Source: Gammaproteobacteria bacterium
GTDB lineage: Bacteria > Pseudomonadota > Gammaproteobacteria > Pseudomonadales > Azotimanducaceae
Direction of reading: 5' to 3'
Length of the DNA: 64,000 bases
Assembly (NCBI GenBank): GCA_026707945.1
Contig: JAPOVV010000110.1
Location: 372,001-436,000 of the forward strand
Shown here piece after piece: positions 30,732-41,100 of this stretch (its first letter is position 1; the number at the start of each line of letters is the position of its first letter). The notes under the pieces were generated by a model. That model ran no database searches. It was given only the letters and a program-made list of their open reading frames with translations, and was not told the origin of the DNA. A program made the position numbers and the translations under genes.

Positions 30732-30771
30732 TCTGCGGTTCCAAAGAAGCTAGCCACAAATTAAACAGCGA

Positions 30772-32766
30772 CTAACTTGAGAGAAGATGCTCTTTGAGAA
30801 ACATGGTGACGACATACCACCAATAGTCCCGATTAGGCTTCTTGCGAAATCCATGACCTTCGTCGTTTGCGAGCACATACCACACCGGTACGTCACGCGA
30901 CTGCAATGCCTCCAGAATCTGTTGACTTTCGGACGCCGGTACGCGGGGGTCATTCAAGCCCTGTCCAATCAGTAAAGGGGTCGAGATTTGATCGACGTGA
31001 TTCAATGGTGCGATCGATTCTAAAAACGCTCGCATATCAGCATCACGCTCATCTCCGTATTCGGCTCTTCTCAGATCGCGACGATAGTCTTGAGTGTTTT
31101 CGAGAAAAGTAACAAAGTTGCTGATACCTACCGTTTCTACCCCAGCCTTCAATCGATCACTGAAATGAACAAGCGAAGCCAAGACCATATAGCCACCGTA
31201 CGAACCACCGATAACCCCCACTCGGGACGCGTCCATCGATTCGTCTAACGCGATGAAATCAAGCAATGCGCCGATATCTTTGACTGAGTCCTCACGCAAG
31301 TATCCGTTATCAAGCCCCAGATACTCTTTACCGTATCCCGATGAGCCTCGCACGTTGGGAACCCACAGCGCTACGCCTAGTTCATTGACGTAGAACTGGA
31401 AGGTCGCGGAAAAACGGGGTCGGTATTGAGACTCAGGTCCACCGTGAATATAGATGAGCACCGGATGCGGTCCATCTGATGCGGGCTTATATACAAACAC
31501 AGGAATCTGACGTCCGTCAAACGAGCTGAACTGTTTTAGTTCGGGACTGACCATCTTTTCCGCGGGGAGTTCACCAAGCTCGGATCGAGTCCAGCGCGTC
31601 AATTCTTGGCTTCTTACATCTAAGACGTACGCATCAGTTTGAGACGTGGCGGTCTGATACGAGAACGCAATTCGCGTGTCGTCGTAGTTGAATCGGATGT
31701 TAGAGAGGAGTCCCAATGGAAACTCTGGTAATGCCAGTTCTTGCTTGGTGTTTAAGTCAACTAGACGGGTTTGGCTATACCCTCCTTCATTGACCACATA
31801 TGCGAGCAACGTCCTATCTCTCGAGAGGCGAAAGAAAGAGACGTTCCAATCGATATTCGGTGAGCGTGGGCCAACCGCACCAGTCGTAAGATCTAGTTCA
31901 AATATACGAGCGAATTCGCCATCAAGATACGAAGTAAAGAAAACTTGCTCGCCGGACTCACTGTAGGCCACACTTCCAATGGAGATTGCACCGTGTTCCT
32001 CGAGCAAGCGGGTCCTTTCGAGCGTCGACAAATCTACCTCGTAAAGTGCCGATTCGATGACGCTGACGTACCGTGATATGAGAATCTTCTTGTCATCCGG
32101 TGACCAGTCCTCGACGCTCCAGCCCACACCTTGGCCTTGTTGAACAACGATTCGTTCACCACCGATTTCTTGAATGAACAAGTCGGTATCGCGCCCGTTC
32201 ATTTCAGTCGAGGTGTAAGCGATCTTTTCGCCAGAGTGACTGAAAGAAACCCCTGTGTAGCGAGATTTACCATCGCTAAGCAGCTCACTTGTTCGCGACT
32301 CGAGGTCCATCAGGAAGAGCTGATAACTCTCACTACCCCCTACATCCTTGGAATAAATAATCTGCTTTGGTTCCGCCAACGGCGGGATTAGTGCGCCACC
32401 GATCGGCTCGTCAGCGAACGTGATCTGCTCGCGCATGCCGAGTGGTGAACTCACCAAATGTATCTGACTCGTATCCCCAAACCGCGTCACGATGAGCAAT
32501 CTCTCGCCAACCCAATTAACAACCCCCGCCGATCTAACGTTTTGATAACGACCAACGTCCGTCGTTAGCGCTGCCGATACAACGGGTACGTTAGTAAGTT
32601 CCATCGCCCCGGGTGGGCTCGCAATCTCACCATCAGCCGCAATCGTTGTATTGGCGGTAATCAACACGACAAGCGATGCAATCGATATGCAACTCGTGAC
32701 GCTGATTCCACCGGATTGTCGATGACTATTTGAACCGTTCGAATGTGCCCGTTTAACAAGACCCAT
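30772..32766 (-). CDS. Exported S9 family (prolyl oligopeptidase-type) peptidase
   Basis: 664 residues from ATG 32766; a GTG at 32784 would add six. A signal peptide is predicted around ISIASLVVLITANTTIA. Repeated WD-like segments (about 90-400) form the beta-propeller, then the alpha/beta hydrolase has HGGPESQYRP, nucleophile serine in GGSYGGYM, aspartate in GLNDPRVP and histidine in EGHGFRKKPN. It probably cleaves short peptides in the periplasm, as acylaminoacyl or dipeptidyl peptidases do. It is divergent from dapD and lies 40 bp from fabV. It fits with the other secreted hydrolases in the window. Confidence 0.92.
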   Translation of the reverse strand: MGLVKRAHSNGSNSHRQSGGISVTSCISIASLVVLITANTTIAADGEIASPPGAMELTNVPVVSAALTTDVGRYQNVRSAGVVNWVGERLLIVTRFGDTSQIHLVSSPLGMREQITFADEPIGGALIPPLAEPKQIIYSKDVGGSESYQLFLMDLESRTSELLSDGKSRYTGVSFSHSGEKIAYTSTEMNGRDTDLFIQEIGGERIVVQQGQGVGWSVEDWSPDDKKILISRYVSVIESALYEVDLSTLERTRLLEEHGAISIGSVAYSESGEQVFFTSYLDGEFARIFELDLTTGAVGPRSPNIDWNVSFFRLSRDRTLLAYVVNEGGYSQTRLVDLNTKQELALPEFPLGLLSNIRFNYDDTRIAFSYQTATSQTDAYVLDVRSQELTRWTRSELGELPAEKMVSPELKQFSSFDGRQIPVFVYKPASDGPHPVLIYIHGGPESQYRPRFSATFQFYVNELGVALWVPNVRGSSGYGKEYLGLDNGYLREDSVKDIGALLDFIALDESMDASRVGVIGGSYGGYMVLASLVHFSDRLKAGVETVGISNFVTFLENTQDYRRDLRRAEYGDERDADMRAFLESIAPLNHVDQISTPLLIGQGLNDPRVPASESQQILEALQSRDVPVWYVLANDEGHGFRKKPNRDYWWYVVTMFLKEHLLSS

Positions 32767-32898
32767 AGTGCAACAATTTCTCACTATCTCCCACGAAGTC
32801 TATTAGCCCACCTTCAGCACGTTCACAACCTAGTCATCGTAATCCGTCAAAAAACTCCTCTTTAACATTCGAACCTTCCTACGTCAGGACCTTGCCAA

Positions 32899-33732
32899 GT
32901 GTCATTGGAAAAAACGATAAATGAAGCATGGGAAGAGCGAGATTCCTTGTCAGTCGATACAACTGGACCAGTCCGTGACGCCGTAGAGGCAGCATTGGAC
33001 GGACTAGACCAAGGCGAAATCCGCATTGCCGAGAAGATCGACGATCAATGGGTAGTAAACCAATGGGCGAAAAAGGCCGTGCTTCTGAGTTTTTCGCTAA
33101 ATACCATGCGAACCATGACCGGTGGTCCAGACGGCTCTTTCTGGTGGGACAAAGTCCCAGCTAAATTTAGTGGATGGGACGATAAGAAATTCGCTGATGC
33201 TGGATTTCGTGCCGCACCTACCGCGTATGTCCGACATTCCGCCTACATCGCGCCAAACGTCGTCCTGATGCCAAGCTATGTCAATCTCGGTGCGTACGTA
33301 GATAGCGGCACCATGATCGACACTTGGGCAACTGTCGGGTCATGTGCTCAGATTGGCAAAAATTGCCATATTTCAGGAGGAGCTGGAATAGGTGGTGTCC
33401 TAGAACCACTGCAAGCGAACCCAGTAATCGTCGAAGATAACTGTTTCATCGGTGCGCGGTCAGAGGTCGTCGAAGGTGTCATTGTTGAAGAAGGTGCCGT
33501 GTTGTCTATGGGAGTGTTTATCGGGGCATCGACGAAGATCATTGACCGTGCGACAGGAGAAATTCACACCGGTCGCGTCCCCGCGTATTCAGTCGTGGTA
33601 CCAGGTTCACTTCCGCAAGGTAGCTACGATAACGGCTCGCCCAGACCGAATCTCTATTGTGCCGTTATCATCAAGACCGTCGATGAGCAGACTCGTTCAA
33701 AGACGTCCACTAACGAACTATTGCGAGAATGA
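32899..33732 (+). CDS. dapD: 2,3,4,5-tetrahydropyridine-2,6-dicarboxylate N-succinyltransferase
   Basis: 277 residues, start GTG at 32899. The left-handed beta-helix of hexapeptide repeats (about 105-215) includes [20 protein letters not shown] and [12 protein letters not shown], the DapD signature. It succinylates tetrahydrodipicolinate in lysine and diaminopimelate synthesis. It stands alone: dapE and dapC are not near. The 114-bp gap to the divergent S9 peptidase should hold its promoter. Confidence 0.96.
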   Translation: MSLEKTINEAWEERDSLSVDTTGPVRDAVEAALDGLDQGEIRIAEKIDDQWVVNQWAKKAVLLSFSLNTMRTMTGGPDGSFWWDKVPAKFSGWDDKKFADAGFRAAPTAYVRHSAYIAPNVVLMPSYVNLGAYVDSGTMIDTWATVGSCAQIGKNCHISGGAGIGGVLEPLQANPVIVEDNCFIGARSEVVEGVIVEEGAVLSMGVFIGASTKIIDRATGEIHTGRVPAYSVVVPGSLPQGSYDNGSPRPNLYCAVIIKTVDEQTRSKTSTNELLRE

Positions 33733-33857
33733 ATCAGAAGCAACACAAGAATCTGTAGCGATTTAGCTTCGTTTACGAATGTGCGGGACATTCATTTCGC
33801 TTATTCGGTGAAATATCTCAGGCTAGCACGGCCCATTCCCTCGGTTTCGCTGAGCCA

Positions 33858-35336
33858 TCAGCTTTTGTCCCACAAAAGGCGTTCTATCTTATTGAGATCG
33901 TTTTCGACGCGCGATTCACGATCTAATACCATAGTCGCACGAGTTTCTTCATCGTAACGCGGCCAATGCGGTAGTCCAGCACCGTTCGGCTCGCCTGTTT
34001 TCGCGAATTGAATGATCGTATCCGACCACTGCTGAGAGAGATTCCGCACGTCCGGATCACTCGATTTATAAAAAATTGCTAGTCCAGGATCGTCGCTGTT
34101 GAATCGGTTGAACGTGAATGGGATCTCGACCGCGTGACCAGCGCCGACATCGTGGCCTAAGAATTTCTCCGTCGCTTGCAAGTCGAATTGATAAAGCCAG
34201 CCTCCCACGCCAGCAGAAGTCGAACTCACCACGCCGCCAATTGCGGCTCTCCTGAATAAGCCGTCCCATATACGTTCAAAAATTTCGGCGGCGCTCGCCG
34301 TTGGGTGTAGAGCTTTTAACTCGGCCATATACGACGCCGGATCCGCGCCACCCGTCACAATTCGTGCTATTGGTTCCTGCGGAGGCAGGAAATCAGGGTC
34401 TGCTACTGCATACAAAGCCGTAAAAAACTTGCCTTCGTCCTTATTTGTACCGGCAATCAACGGCACCCCCTTTTTACCTTTGTCGATGATCGCTTCGTTG
34501 GTCGAACGGGTAACCACCTCTCCGTCGACTCCAACGCTAACACTCGGCACAGCATTCTGGATCGCTAATAGTTCATCGGTCGTTGTCGTTCGTAGTTTTG
34601 AAACAAGTTGGTCGCGATTCACACCTAAATAGGCGACGAGAGATGGAATGAGATCGGGGGGTGGGCGATCTGTCGTCCCGGGACTGTGTGCGATAGCTTT
34701 GTGAAAGAGGCCATCGGCTTCGTGCGATGCCAAGAGAGACATGACGGAATGTCCTCCCGCAGACTCGCCAAATATCGTGATGTTCTCAGGATCGCCACCA
34801 AAATCCGCGATGTTGTCCCTCACCCATTTAAGTGCAAGAATCTGATCGAGAATGCCGTTAGATCCTGAACCAGTGAACTCGCTACTTAATGACGATAGAT
34901 CTAGGAAGCCTAGGAGGCCTAACCGGTAGTTGATAGTGACGACAACGACGTCACCTTGCGCTGCCAAAACCGAACCATCGTAGTCGTTGGCGGAACCATT
35001 AATGAACGCACCACCGTGAATCCAAAACAACACCGGCCGACCGATGCCATTGACCGCAGGCGTCACAATATTGAGAAAGAGACAGTCTTCACTTGGGGAA
35101 CCTACCGTTTCGCCTAAATACGCCATTGGCGGCTGAGAACAACGATTTGGAAACTCTGTGGCGTCGAGTACGCCTGACCAGCTAGTTGTCGGTAGAGGCG
35201 GTAGAAAACGACGCGGACCCGTTGGTGGTTGCGCATAACGGATACCTCGGAAATGAAGTACGTCATCATGAAGCAGTCCTCGCAATGAACCAAGTTGCGT
35301 TTCTAAAAAACACGTGCTTTCCGCTAATTCGGACAC
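33858..35336 (-). CDS. Type B carboxylesterase
   Basis: 492 residues, start GTG at 35336. The N-terminus (FRGIRYAQPPTGPRRF), EDCLFLNIVTP, the oxyanion segment FWIHGGAF, the nucleophile elbow GESAGGHSV and the histidine region VGAGHAVEIPF mark a COesterase family member. No signal peptide is seen, so it is probably cytosolic. It hydrolyses carboxylic esters of unknown kind. Spacing (132 bp) from the metzincin upstream on the same strand leaves its operon status open. Confidence 0.9.
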   Translation of the reverse strand: MSELAESTCFLETQLGSLRGLLHDDVLHFRGIRYAQPPTGPRRFLPPLPTTSWSGVLDATEFPNRCSQPPMAYLGETVGSPSEDCLFLNIVTPAVNGIGRPVLFWIHGGAFINGSANDYDGSVLAAQGDVVVVTINYRLGLLGFLDLSSLSSEFTGSGSNGILDQILALKWVRDNIADFGGDPENITIFGESAGGHSVMSLLASHEADGLFHKAIAHSPGTTDRPPPDLIPSLVAYLGVNRDQLVSKLRTTTTDELLAIQNAVPSVSVGVDGEVVTRSTNEAIIDKGKKGVPLIAGTNKDEGKFFTALYAVADPDFLPPQEPIARIVTGGADPASYMAELKALHPTASAAEIFERIWDGLFRRAAIGGVVSSTSAGVGGWLYQFDLQATEKFLGHDVGAGHAVEIPFTFNRFNSDDPGLAIFYKSSDPDVRNLSQQWSDTIIQFAKTGEPNGAGLPHWPRYDEETRATMVLDRESRVENDLNKIERLLWDKS

Positions 35337-35468
35337 AGCAATCTACCCTAATTGACCGCTAACTGTTTGATTCCCTGCAATGTGCAACGACCCTGTGATC
35401 GGTTCCTGATACGCCGTGATTCGATACATCTTGACTATATCTATGTTCTCATTATTTTTTCTATGACG

Positions 35469-37697
35469 TTAGTTCGTTTCCTCTGGCAACTGATACTCGA
35501 ACAAGACGTTCTGCTCCTTATCCAAAATCAAAAATTGCAATCCCGACGCCTCAAACGCGGGTATGCGAAGACCCCACGCCATCCTATCGGGATTCCCGTG
35601 TGCAACAACCATCGGATGAATGGCATCCTTATACAGAAGCGTTCCAGACGCCGTGTGAACCAAGTTCAGTTCGAATTCTGAATTTGTTAAAGAACGTGGA
35701 AGTGGCGGCTTGTCGACAAACGCAGCCTTTTGTAATTCCCAGCCATCAGCCTTCGATAGGGATCCCATCAGAACCAAACTTCTACCTTCGATGAGCTCGA
35801 AGTCAGGAACTATCGGAAGCGGTGGCTCTGACGCTGCAACTGTCGTCCCAAAGCGGCGGATGAAGTAGTCGTTCGCTTTACCGTAGCTGTACTGACTGGT
35901 GAATGTCTCAAGACAATATGACATTATGTCGTAGATCTTAGTGGAGGCGAAACCCGCAAGTCCGACGGACCTTCTCTTGCGCATAAGCCAACCGCCTTCG
36001 GTGCCTATCGAACCATCCGCATAGGGATAGTTTGGATCAGGATTAGCATCCTCAGCCCCGCACGCCGGCGCATGGTTTAGCGAAAGATTGTGCCCCATTT
36101 CATGTGCAAATGTATTGTCCGAACATAAGGCGTTAGGCTCGCCCGTGGCTCCTGAATTTCCAGCAACGTGAGCTAAACCACAGACTTGCACATCGTCCGG
36201 TGATTTAAAAATGCCGTGGAAAAACTCGTCGCGGTCACCGGTTCTAAGCCAACGTTCGAAGACGGCTTCGAGCGCATCATTAGCATCGAAGGACCCTTGT
36301 GAGCTTATGTCAATCTCTTCACCAACACTTACTTCATACGTGCCGATTGGGAGCAATTCGTAGAGTGCGTCTTCGTAAAAACTCGTACTGCTCAAGTCCG
36401 GTTCACCGATAGTGGAGACGACTGGGATCAGGGTCAACCTTAAATGCGGTAACTCGATGATCTCTAAACCACTTATGTCAAAGACAATGTTGTTGTTGGC
36501 TTCATTCCGTTGAGGAACCGCATCGCTAGGATCGATGCGAAAATGCAGTTCACCTAGGGTCGAGAGGTCGTTCGCCGTAACATCGAACACGATTCGTCGA
36601 GTGTAGTTTGTTCGCGTACCAGAGAGATTAGGTACCAAATTACTTGCGCCTACTCGCTCGATGGCAACGCCGTCTGATGCGTTAGGTGCTTCGAGCGAAA
36701 TATCAATCTCGCTTTCTACTTCCGAATCAAAGGAAGCGGTCACGAACATCTGCCGATTTGATCCCAGCCGAAGTGGTCGCTGACCCGTGTAGAACAAGGG
36801 AATGACTTCTGCTTGCCATTGATCGTCGACCATTATGAATTCCGCTTGCTCAACTAACGGGCCTTGATGGAACTGCACGGTAATCGCTTGTATGTCTTCG
36901 ACCGTACATGCCACCGACCATTCAACTCGCTGCGATGCACTCCCGACTCGAATCTGAAGCGCGAGTACATGCGTCCCAACATCGGCACATGCGAATCGGA
37001 GTCGGTTTTCTATCTCAGTATCTGGAAGGGACGAACCAGTTGCATTAGTTATCTGCAGTCGATCCGACTCCGTCGTTAGCTCATAGCTAAAAGAGCTTGA
37101 CGAGTCACCGTTGGTTTCAAAACTCCAAGTCAAGATCGCTAAAGCAGCTTCGTCTTGTTCAATCCGGACATCCGCCAACGGCGTAAATGTGATTTGCTCT
37201 TCTGTGCAAGTAATCGTCCAAGTCACATTCTCAGTTGTAGAACCTACTGTAAACGTGATCTCAGCTTCTATTGTCCCTGAGGCCGCGCACGAGTACGCGA
37301 GCTGCGTACTGATCGAAGTACCTGGTACAACACTTCCAGATCCACCTGTGATCTGAACGCCAGAAGTCGCTGAACTCACCGAATAACTTGTAGATCCTGC
37401 ATCTGTCACAGATGCGCTGAAAGACCAAGAAATAGACGCTTCCGCAGAACTACCGACGGAGGCGGCGGCTTCGTCTAGACCTGACGATACGTCAATCGAA
37501 TAGGTGATATTCTGTGGTGGCGGTGGTGGTGGTGGAGGCGGCGGCGGTGTTGTCCCTCCGCCGCCTCCGCCGCCACATGACAGCAAGATCGCACTCACGC
37601 TCGAAAGCACGAGTAATCTCAACCATATCAGCAGGATTCGCTGCAATTGACACCTCATTTCAGACAGCTTGTCGAACAGTAGCCGTACCGGCGCCAT
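35469..37697 (-). CDS. Lipoprotein metzincin metalloprotease with two Cys-bearing repeats
   Basis: 742 residues (ATG 37697; ATG 37658 is an alternative). The signal ends at lipidation C41 (AILLSC), then a seven-glycine and eleven-proline linker. Two tandem domains of about 100 residues follow (about 63-260), each ending like VGSTTENVTWTITCTEE. A CARDB-like domain (to about 415, ending DPSDAVPQRNEANNN) leads to the protease: zinc motif H532-E-x2-H-x5-H542 in HEMGHNLSLNH, and a Met-turn in YDIMSYC, which makes it a metzincin. A C-terminal beta region closes the protein. It is a paralogue of the larger protein at 38147, sharing all modules, but has 2 and not 9 repeats. Likely an outer-membrane protease; substrates unknown. 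Confidence 0.88.
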   Translation of the reverse strand: MAPVRLLFDKLSEMRCQLQRILLIWLRLLVLSSVSAILLSCGGGGGGGTTPPPPPPPPPPPQNITYSIDVSSGLDEAAASVGSSAEASISWSFSASVTDAGSTSYSVSSATSGVQITGGSGSVVPGTSISTQLAYSCAASGTIEAEITFTVGSTTENVTWTITCTEEQITFTPLADVRIEQDEAALAILTWSFETNGDSSSSFSYELTTESDRLQITNATGSSLPDTEIENRLRFACADVGTHVLALQIRVGSASQRVEWSVACTVEDIQAITVQFHQGPLVEQAEFIMVDDQWQAEVIPLFYTGQRPLRLGSNRQMFVTASFDSEVESEIDISLEAPNASDGVAIERVGASNLVPNLSGTRTNYTRRIVFDVTANDLSTLGELHFRIDPSDAVPQRNEANNNIVFDISGLEIIELPHLRLTLIPVVSTIGEPDLSSTSFYEDALYELLPIGTYEVSVGEEIDISSQGSFDANDALEAVFERWLRTGDRDEFFHGIFKSPDDVQVCGLAHVAGNSGATGEPNALCSDNTFAHEMGHNLSLNHAPACGAEDANPDPNYPYADGSIGTEGGWLMRKRRSVGLAGFASTKIYDIMSYCLETFTSQYSYGKANDYFIRRFGTTVAASEPPLPIVPDFELIEGRSLVLMGSLSKADGWELQKAAFVDKPPLPRSLTNSEFELNLVHTASGTLLYKDAIHPMVVAHGNPDRMAWGLRIPAFEASGLQFLILDKEQNVLFEYQLPEETN
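37514..37575. repeat. GGN triplet tract encoding Gly/Pro linker
   Basis: Runs of GGT/GGC/GGA triplets (on plus) encode the seven glycines and eleven prolines after the lipidated cysteine of the metzincin. Such a tract can expand or contract by slippage in whole codons, which would change only linker length. Confidence 0.7.
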
Positions 37698-37756
37698 ATC
37701 TCCGCTGTACGAGGCGTTTAATCCTCGTCTAAACTATTTTCGTACCGTTAAACCGG

Positions 37757-37978
37757 CTATTGTGTTGCTAGTTCTCCGAGCAGAATGTCTTCGTTCGGAA
37801 AATCACCCGTCTCGTGCTTCGAAAAGACCAGTCGATCATCCAATCGTACGTCGAATATCCCACCTGATCCTTCAAGCAATTCTGTAGTCGCGCCTAGCTC
37901 AGACTCGAACTTCGCAGCCAAACTGACCGCTTTAGGTTCGTAGCCTCAGGATGTGCAATACTTGATCGTAATGTGCAT
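37757..37978 (-). CDS. SelW/Rdx-family selenoprotein with in-frame UGA (Sec11)
   Basis: A 73-residue frame from ATG 37978 to TAG 37757, read through one TGA at 37948-37946. It starts MHITIKYCTS-U-GYEPKA, so the TGA falls exactly at the redox CxxU position of the SelW/SelT/SelH (Rdx) thioredoxin-like family. The rest fits as well: GGIFDVRLDDRLVFSKH then ETGDFP is the family's beta-hairpin and conserved C-terminal block. A hairpin with a G-first loop lies 15 nt past the UGA, as a bacterial SECIS should. Simple ORF callers miss it because of the stop. No Shine-Dalgarno sequence is seen. It sits between two metzincin genes on the same strand. Its exact role is unknown; family members are small thiol or selenol oxidoreductases. 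The alternative, a Cys codon mutated to TGA in a dying gene, is disfavoured by the intact frame and hairpin. Confidence 0.85.
37914..37930 (-). promoter_or_regulatory. Putative bacterial SECIS element
   Basis: On the minus-strand RNA, GCGGUCA pairs with UGGCUGC (seven pairs, two of them G-U) around the loop GUU. The apical loop starts 23 nt after the UGA, inside the 16-37 nt window known for bacterial SECIS, and the loop begins with G as the consensus wants. The wobble pairs work only on minus, the coding strand of the SelW-like gene. It would recruit SelB with Sec-tRNA. Confidence 0.65.
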
Positions 37979-38146
37979 GAATCAAACCATATCAATTTAG
38001 ACAATCATACTTCCAGAAACGCTCGCCGAACCGACAAGACGATACACCATCTGACCCCTTGCACTATTCAGCAAGACATCTCTGTCTTTATCGGGATATA
38101 GATCCTTATTGGGGTTTTACGCGGGTCTATGATCTGCTCCGTACCA
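37979..38146. other. 168-bp gap upstream of the SelW-like gene
   Basis: Separates the large metzincin stop from the SelW-like start on minus. On minus, 38116-37997 has a stop-free stretch of about 38 codons without a start codon, possibly a decayed gene remnant. No terminator or clear promoter was found. Confidence 0.3.
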
Positions 38147-41100
38147 CTATTGTGCCCACTCTCGTAGATGTCTGTCTAAATCAATGTCTAGCACTACCTG
38201 GCCGTGTTCTTCGACAATGTTGACGTGCAAATCGTCGCTATCGAAGTAGGGGATACGGGCGCCCCAAGACAAATCGTCGTCGGCTGTGTGGGCTGGCCTT
38301 AGGATTCGTAAAGGCTCTCGATGAATGACCGTACCACTTGAACCATGAATCACGCGGATTGAATAGTCAGAGACCACTGAATGAGAAGGTAGTGGCGCCA
38401 AACCGACGAGCATTATTTGCCGCAACTCCAACTCGAAATCTGTTAAGACGGTTCCAGATACGACAACACTACGGTTTAGTACCTTAGCGTATCCAGCGGC
38501 GATCGGTTCGCTAGGCGGACGAGACGCGAGTACACGGAACTTTCTGTTGAGATAGTCCAGTGCTTTCCCATAGCTATAGCGACTCGTGAACGTTTCTGGA
38601 CAATACGACATGATGTCGTAGTAGCGGTACTCTAGCTGGACAAACTCCCTCGGCGCAGACCCATCGATAAATTGCTTCTGTTGCATCAACCAGCCAGTTT
38701 CTATGCCAATATCGCCTGCCGGATAAGGGTAATCCATATCGACGTTCGTATTTTCGGCTCCGCAGGCTGGCGCATGTTTCAAATCGAAGTTGTGACCCAG
38801 TTCATGAGCGCCTATATTCGGCGAACATTGCTCAACGGTGATACTGACCGTCGAATCTAAGAAAGCGTTACCACACAGGCTTACTTCCTGTTCTTCTGGT
38901 CTTCGCACGATTCCTTGGTAGTACGAATCGGAATCTGCTTTGCTTAGGTGTAGGTCGTATAGACGATCAAGGATCGTCCGGCTCGTATCCAGCGTCCACG
39001 AAAGATCGCTTGCGTCCAGTTCTTCACCAATCGACACGTCGATTGTGCCGACAGGCATGAGTTCATAGAGTGGCTGCACATACACTTCAATATCGCTCAG
39101 ATCTGGTACGCCATCTTGCGTTCGAATCGGCACGAACGTGACCTTAAACTTCGACAAATCAAGGGTGTTGCTCGCATCAAATGTAAACGACGCACGATTG
39201 TTGCTTTCGTCGAGCTCAGGATAAAGCGATTCACGGTCAATGTGAATTCGCAACACACTCGGACTCTTGAACACAATAGCCGGAATATCGAAAAGAAAGG
39301 TACTCGTATATCTGAAACCGTCCTCTGATTCATTCACCTTCGTCTCGACGTCGCGAATCTGATCGATTGAAAACCCGCTCATACCGACGTCTAAGTGAAC
39401 TGAGATCGGCAGTGGAACGAGCTCGTCGTGTTCAGTTTGGATTTCCACGAATACCTGGCGATTCGTTCTGAATTCAAGCGTATCTTGAGATTCTCCGTCG
39501 GGATCTTCTACAACTGAATATGTCCACCGATCCTCCTTTGCCTCAAATCGAAATACTCCGATCTGCGGACCCTGGTAAAACGAGGCGACAAATTGCGTAA
39601 GGTCTTCGCCCGCACATTCAATCTGCCAAGACAAATCTCTTAGGACATCACCCGCAGAAATTTGTAGCGTGATCGTGACATTGCGCCTAGCTGAACACGG
39701 ATATCGCAATCGTGAACTGACCGCCGTATTTGGAAGTACCGTACCTGCACTGTTGAGGATTTGTAATCCACGAGTCGATGAACTGATTTCATACGAGACT
39801 TCTTTCATGGTAGACGGCGACCGATACTCCCACGTGAGGTCTGCAATGACGCTGTCGCCAACAGGAATCTTCTGCTGCGTGGGCACAGTCAATAGTGCGA
39901 TATATTGGACCGAGCATTCAACTGACCACGAAGTAACTGCGTTGATGGATTCCGCAGACACGGTAATGGCGAAATCGAACTCGCCTAACTCAAGACAGAC
40001 ATACGAAATATCGTTTGTAATTGATTCGTCGGGGGTCGTTTTCCCAGTTGGATCGCTGATCTGAACGCTTGAAGAACCTGAAGAAACCTCGTACTCAAAC
40101 TCCCTTTCCGCGAAAGCCGTTGAATGCAGCAGCCAATTCAGTTCGACCATAGCTGTTTGCCCCACTTCTACGATGCTCAGCGGTAATGGGTCAAACGTAA
40201 ACTCAATCGACTCCAAGGTGCACTCTACGTTCCAAGTCATTTCATGCCGTGCGCTACCGACTTCGATAGCGATTTCGAATACCAATTGAGCCTGAACATC
40301 ACATTCGAACATGATGTTCGTTTCAATGATCTCGTCTGGAGCGACTTGCCCCGCATCCTGCTCAACAATCAATTCATCGAGATTCGACTTTATTAAATAA
40401 TCGAGTTCATTCAGATTCTCGCTTGTCGTCGTCGCGTGCCATCGAAATCCCGATTTCGCGATCTCGCCTACAGACACTGATATAGGTTGAGGTTTCGCGA
40501 CAATCTCAATGGTCTCTTGACTACATTCAATCGACCATGTCAATTCATGCGATGCATTGCCAACGTTAATCACGATGTTCGCGTTAGTCGTTCCTATCTC
40601 ACGACATTCGTAGTCCACGACGGTCTCGACTTCAGTTCCTGGGGCGACAGAGCCAGTAGCTGACATGATCTGAATACCAGGCGTAGCGGAACTCACGATG
40701 AACGGAAGTAAACGCTCCTGTGTCGCGGACGATTGCACTTGCCATCGAACCTCGGTCGACGCAGACGTGCCGAACGACACAATCACAAGCTCGGGCGGAG
40801 AAAGAACGATGTCGATTTGTTCTTCTGTACATTCGACTCGCCAAGTCATAGGATGAGATACACTGCCGACATCAATCGTTATCGAAATGTCGACTTGACC
40901 CGATTCCGCACATGCGTAGATCAATTTAGATTCGATCGCGACGTTTGGCACAACCTGACCGTGACTCGGTTCGATCTCAACGAATTCGTTTTGCGACTCG
41001 ATCGCGTATGAAAACACTCGTGTTTGAATACCTGTTGTCTCGACCTGCCAAGTGAAACTCGCTTCTGCGTTCGAACCAACAGATACTGACGAACCAGGGA

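Noticed and set aside
37669..37887. 72-codon plus-strand ORF
   Set aside because: It is antisense to the SelW-like gene, whose product matches a known family; the plus product has no protein-like pattern.
37997..38116. Stop-free stretch of about 38 codons on minus upstream of the SelW-like gene
   Set aside because: No start codon, no recognised family and too short; mentioned only as a possible remnant.
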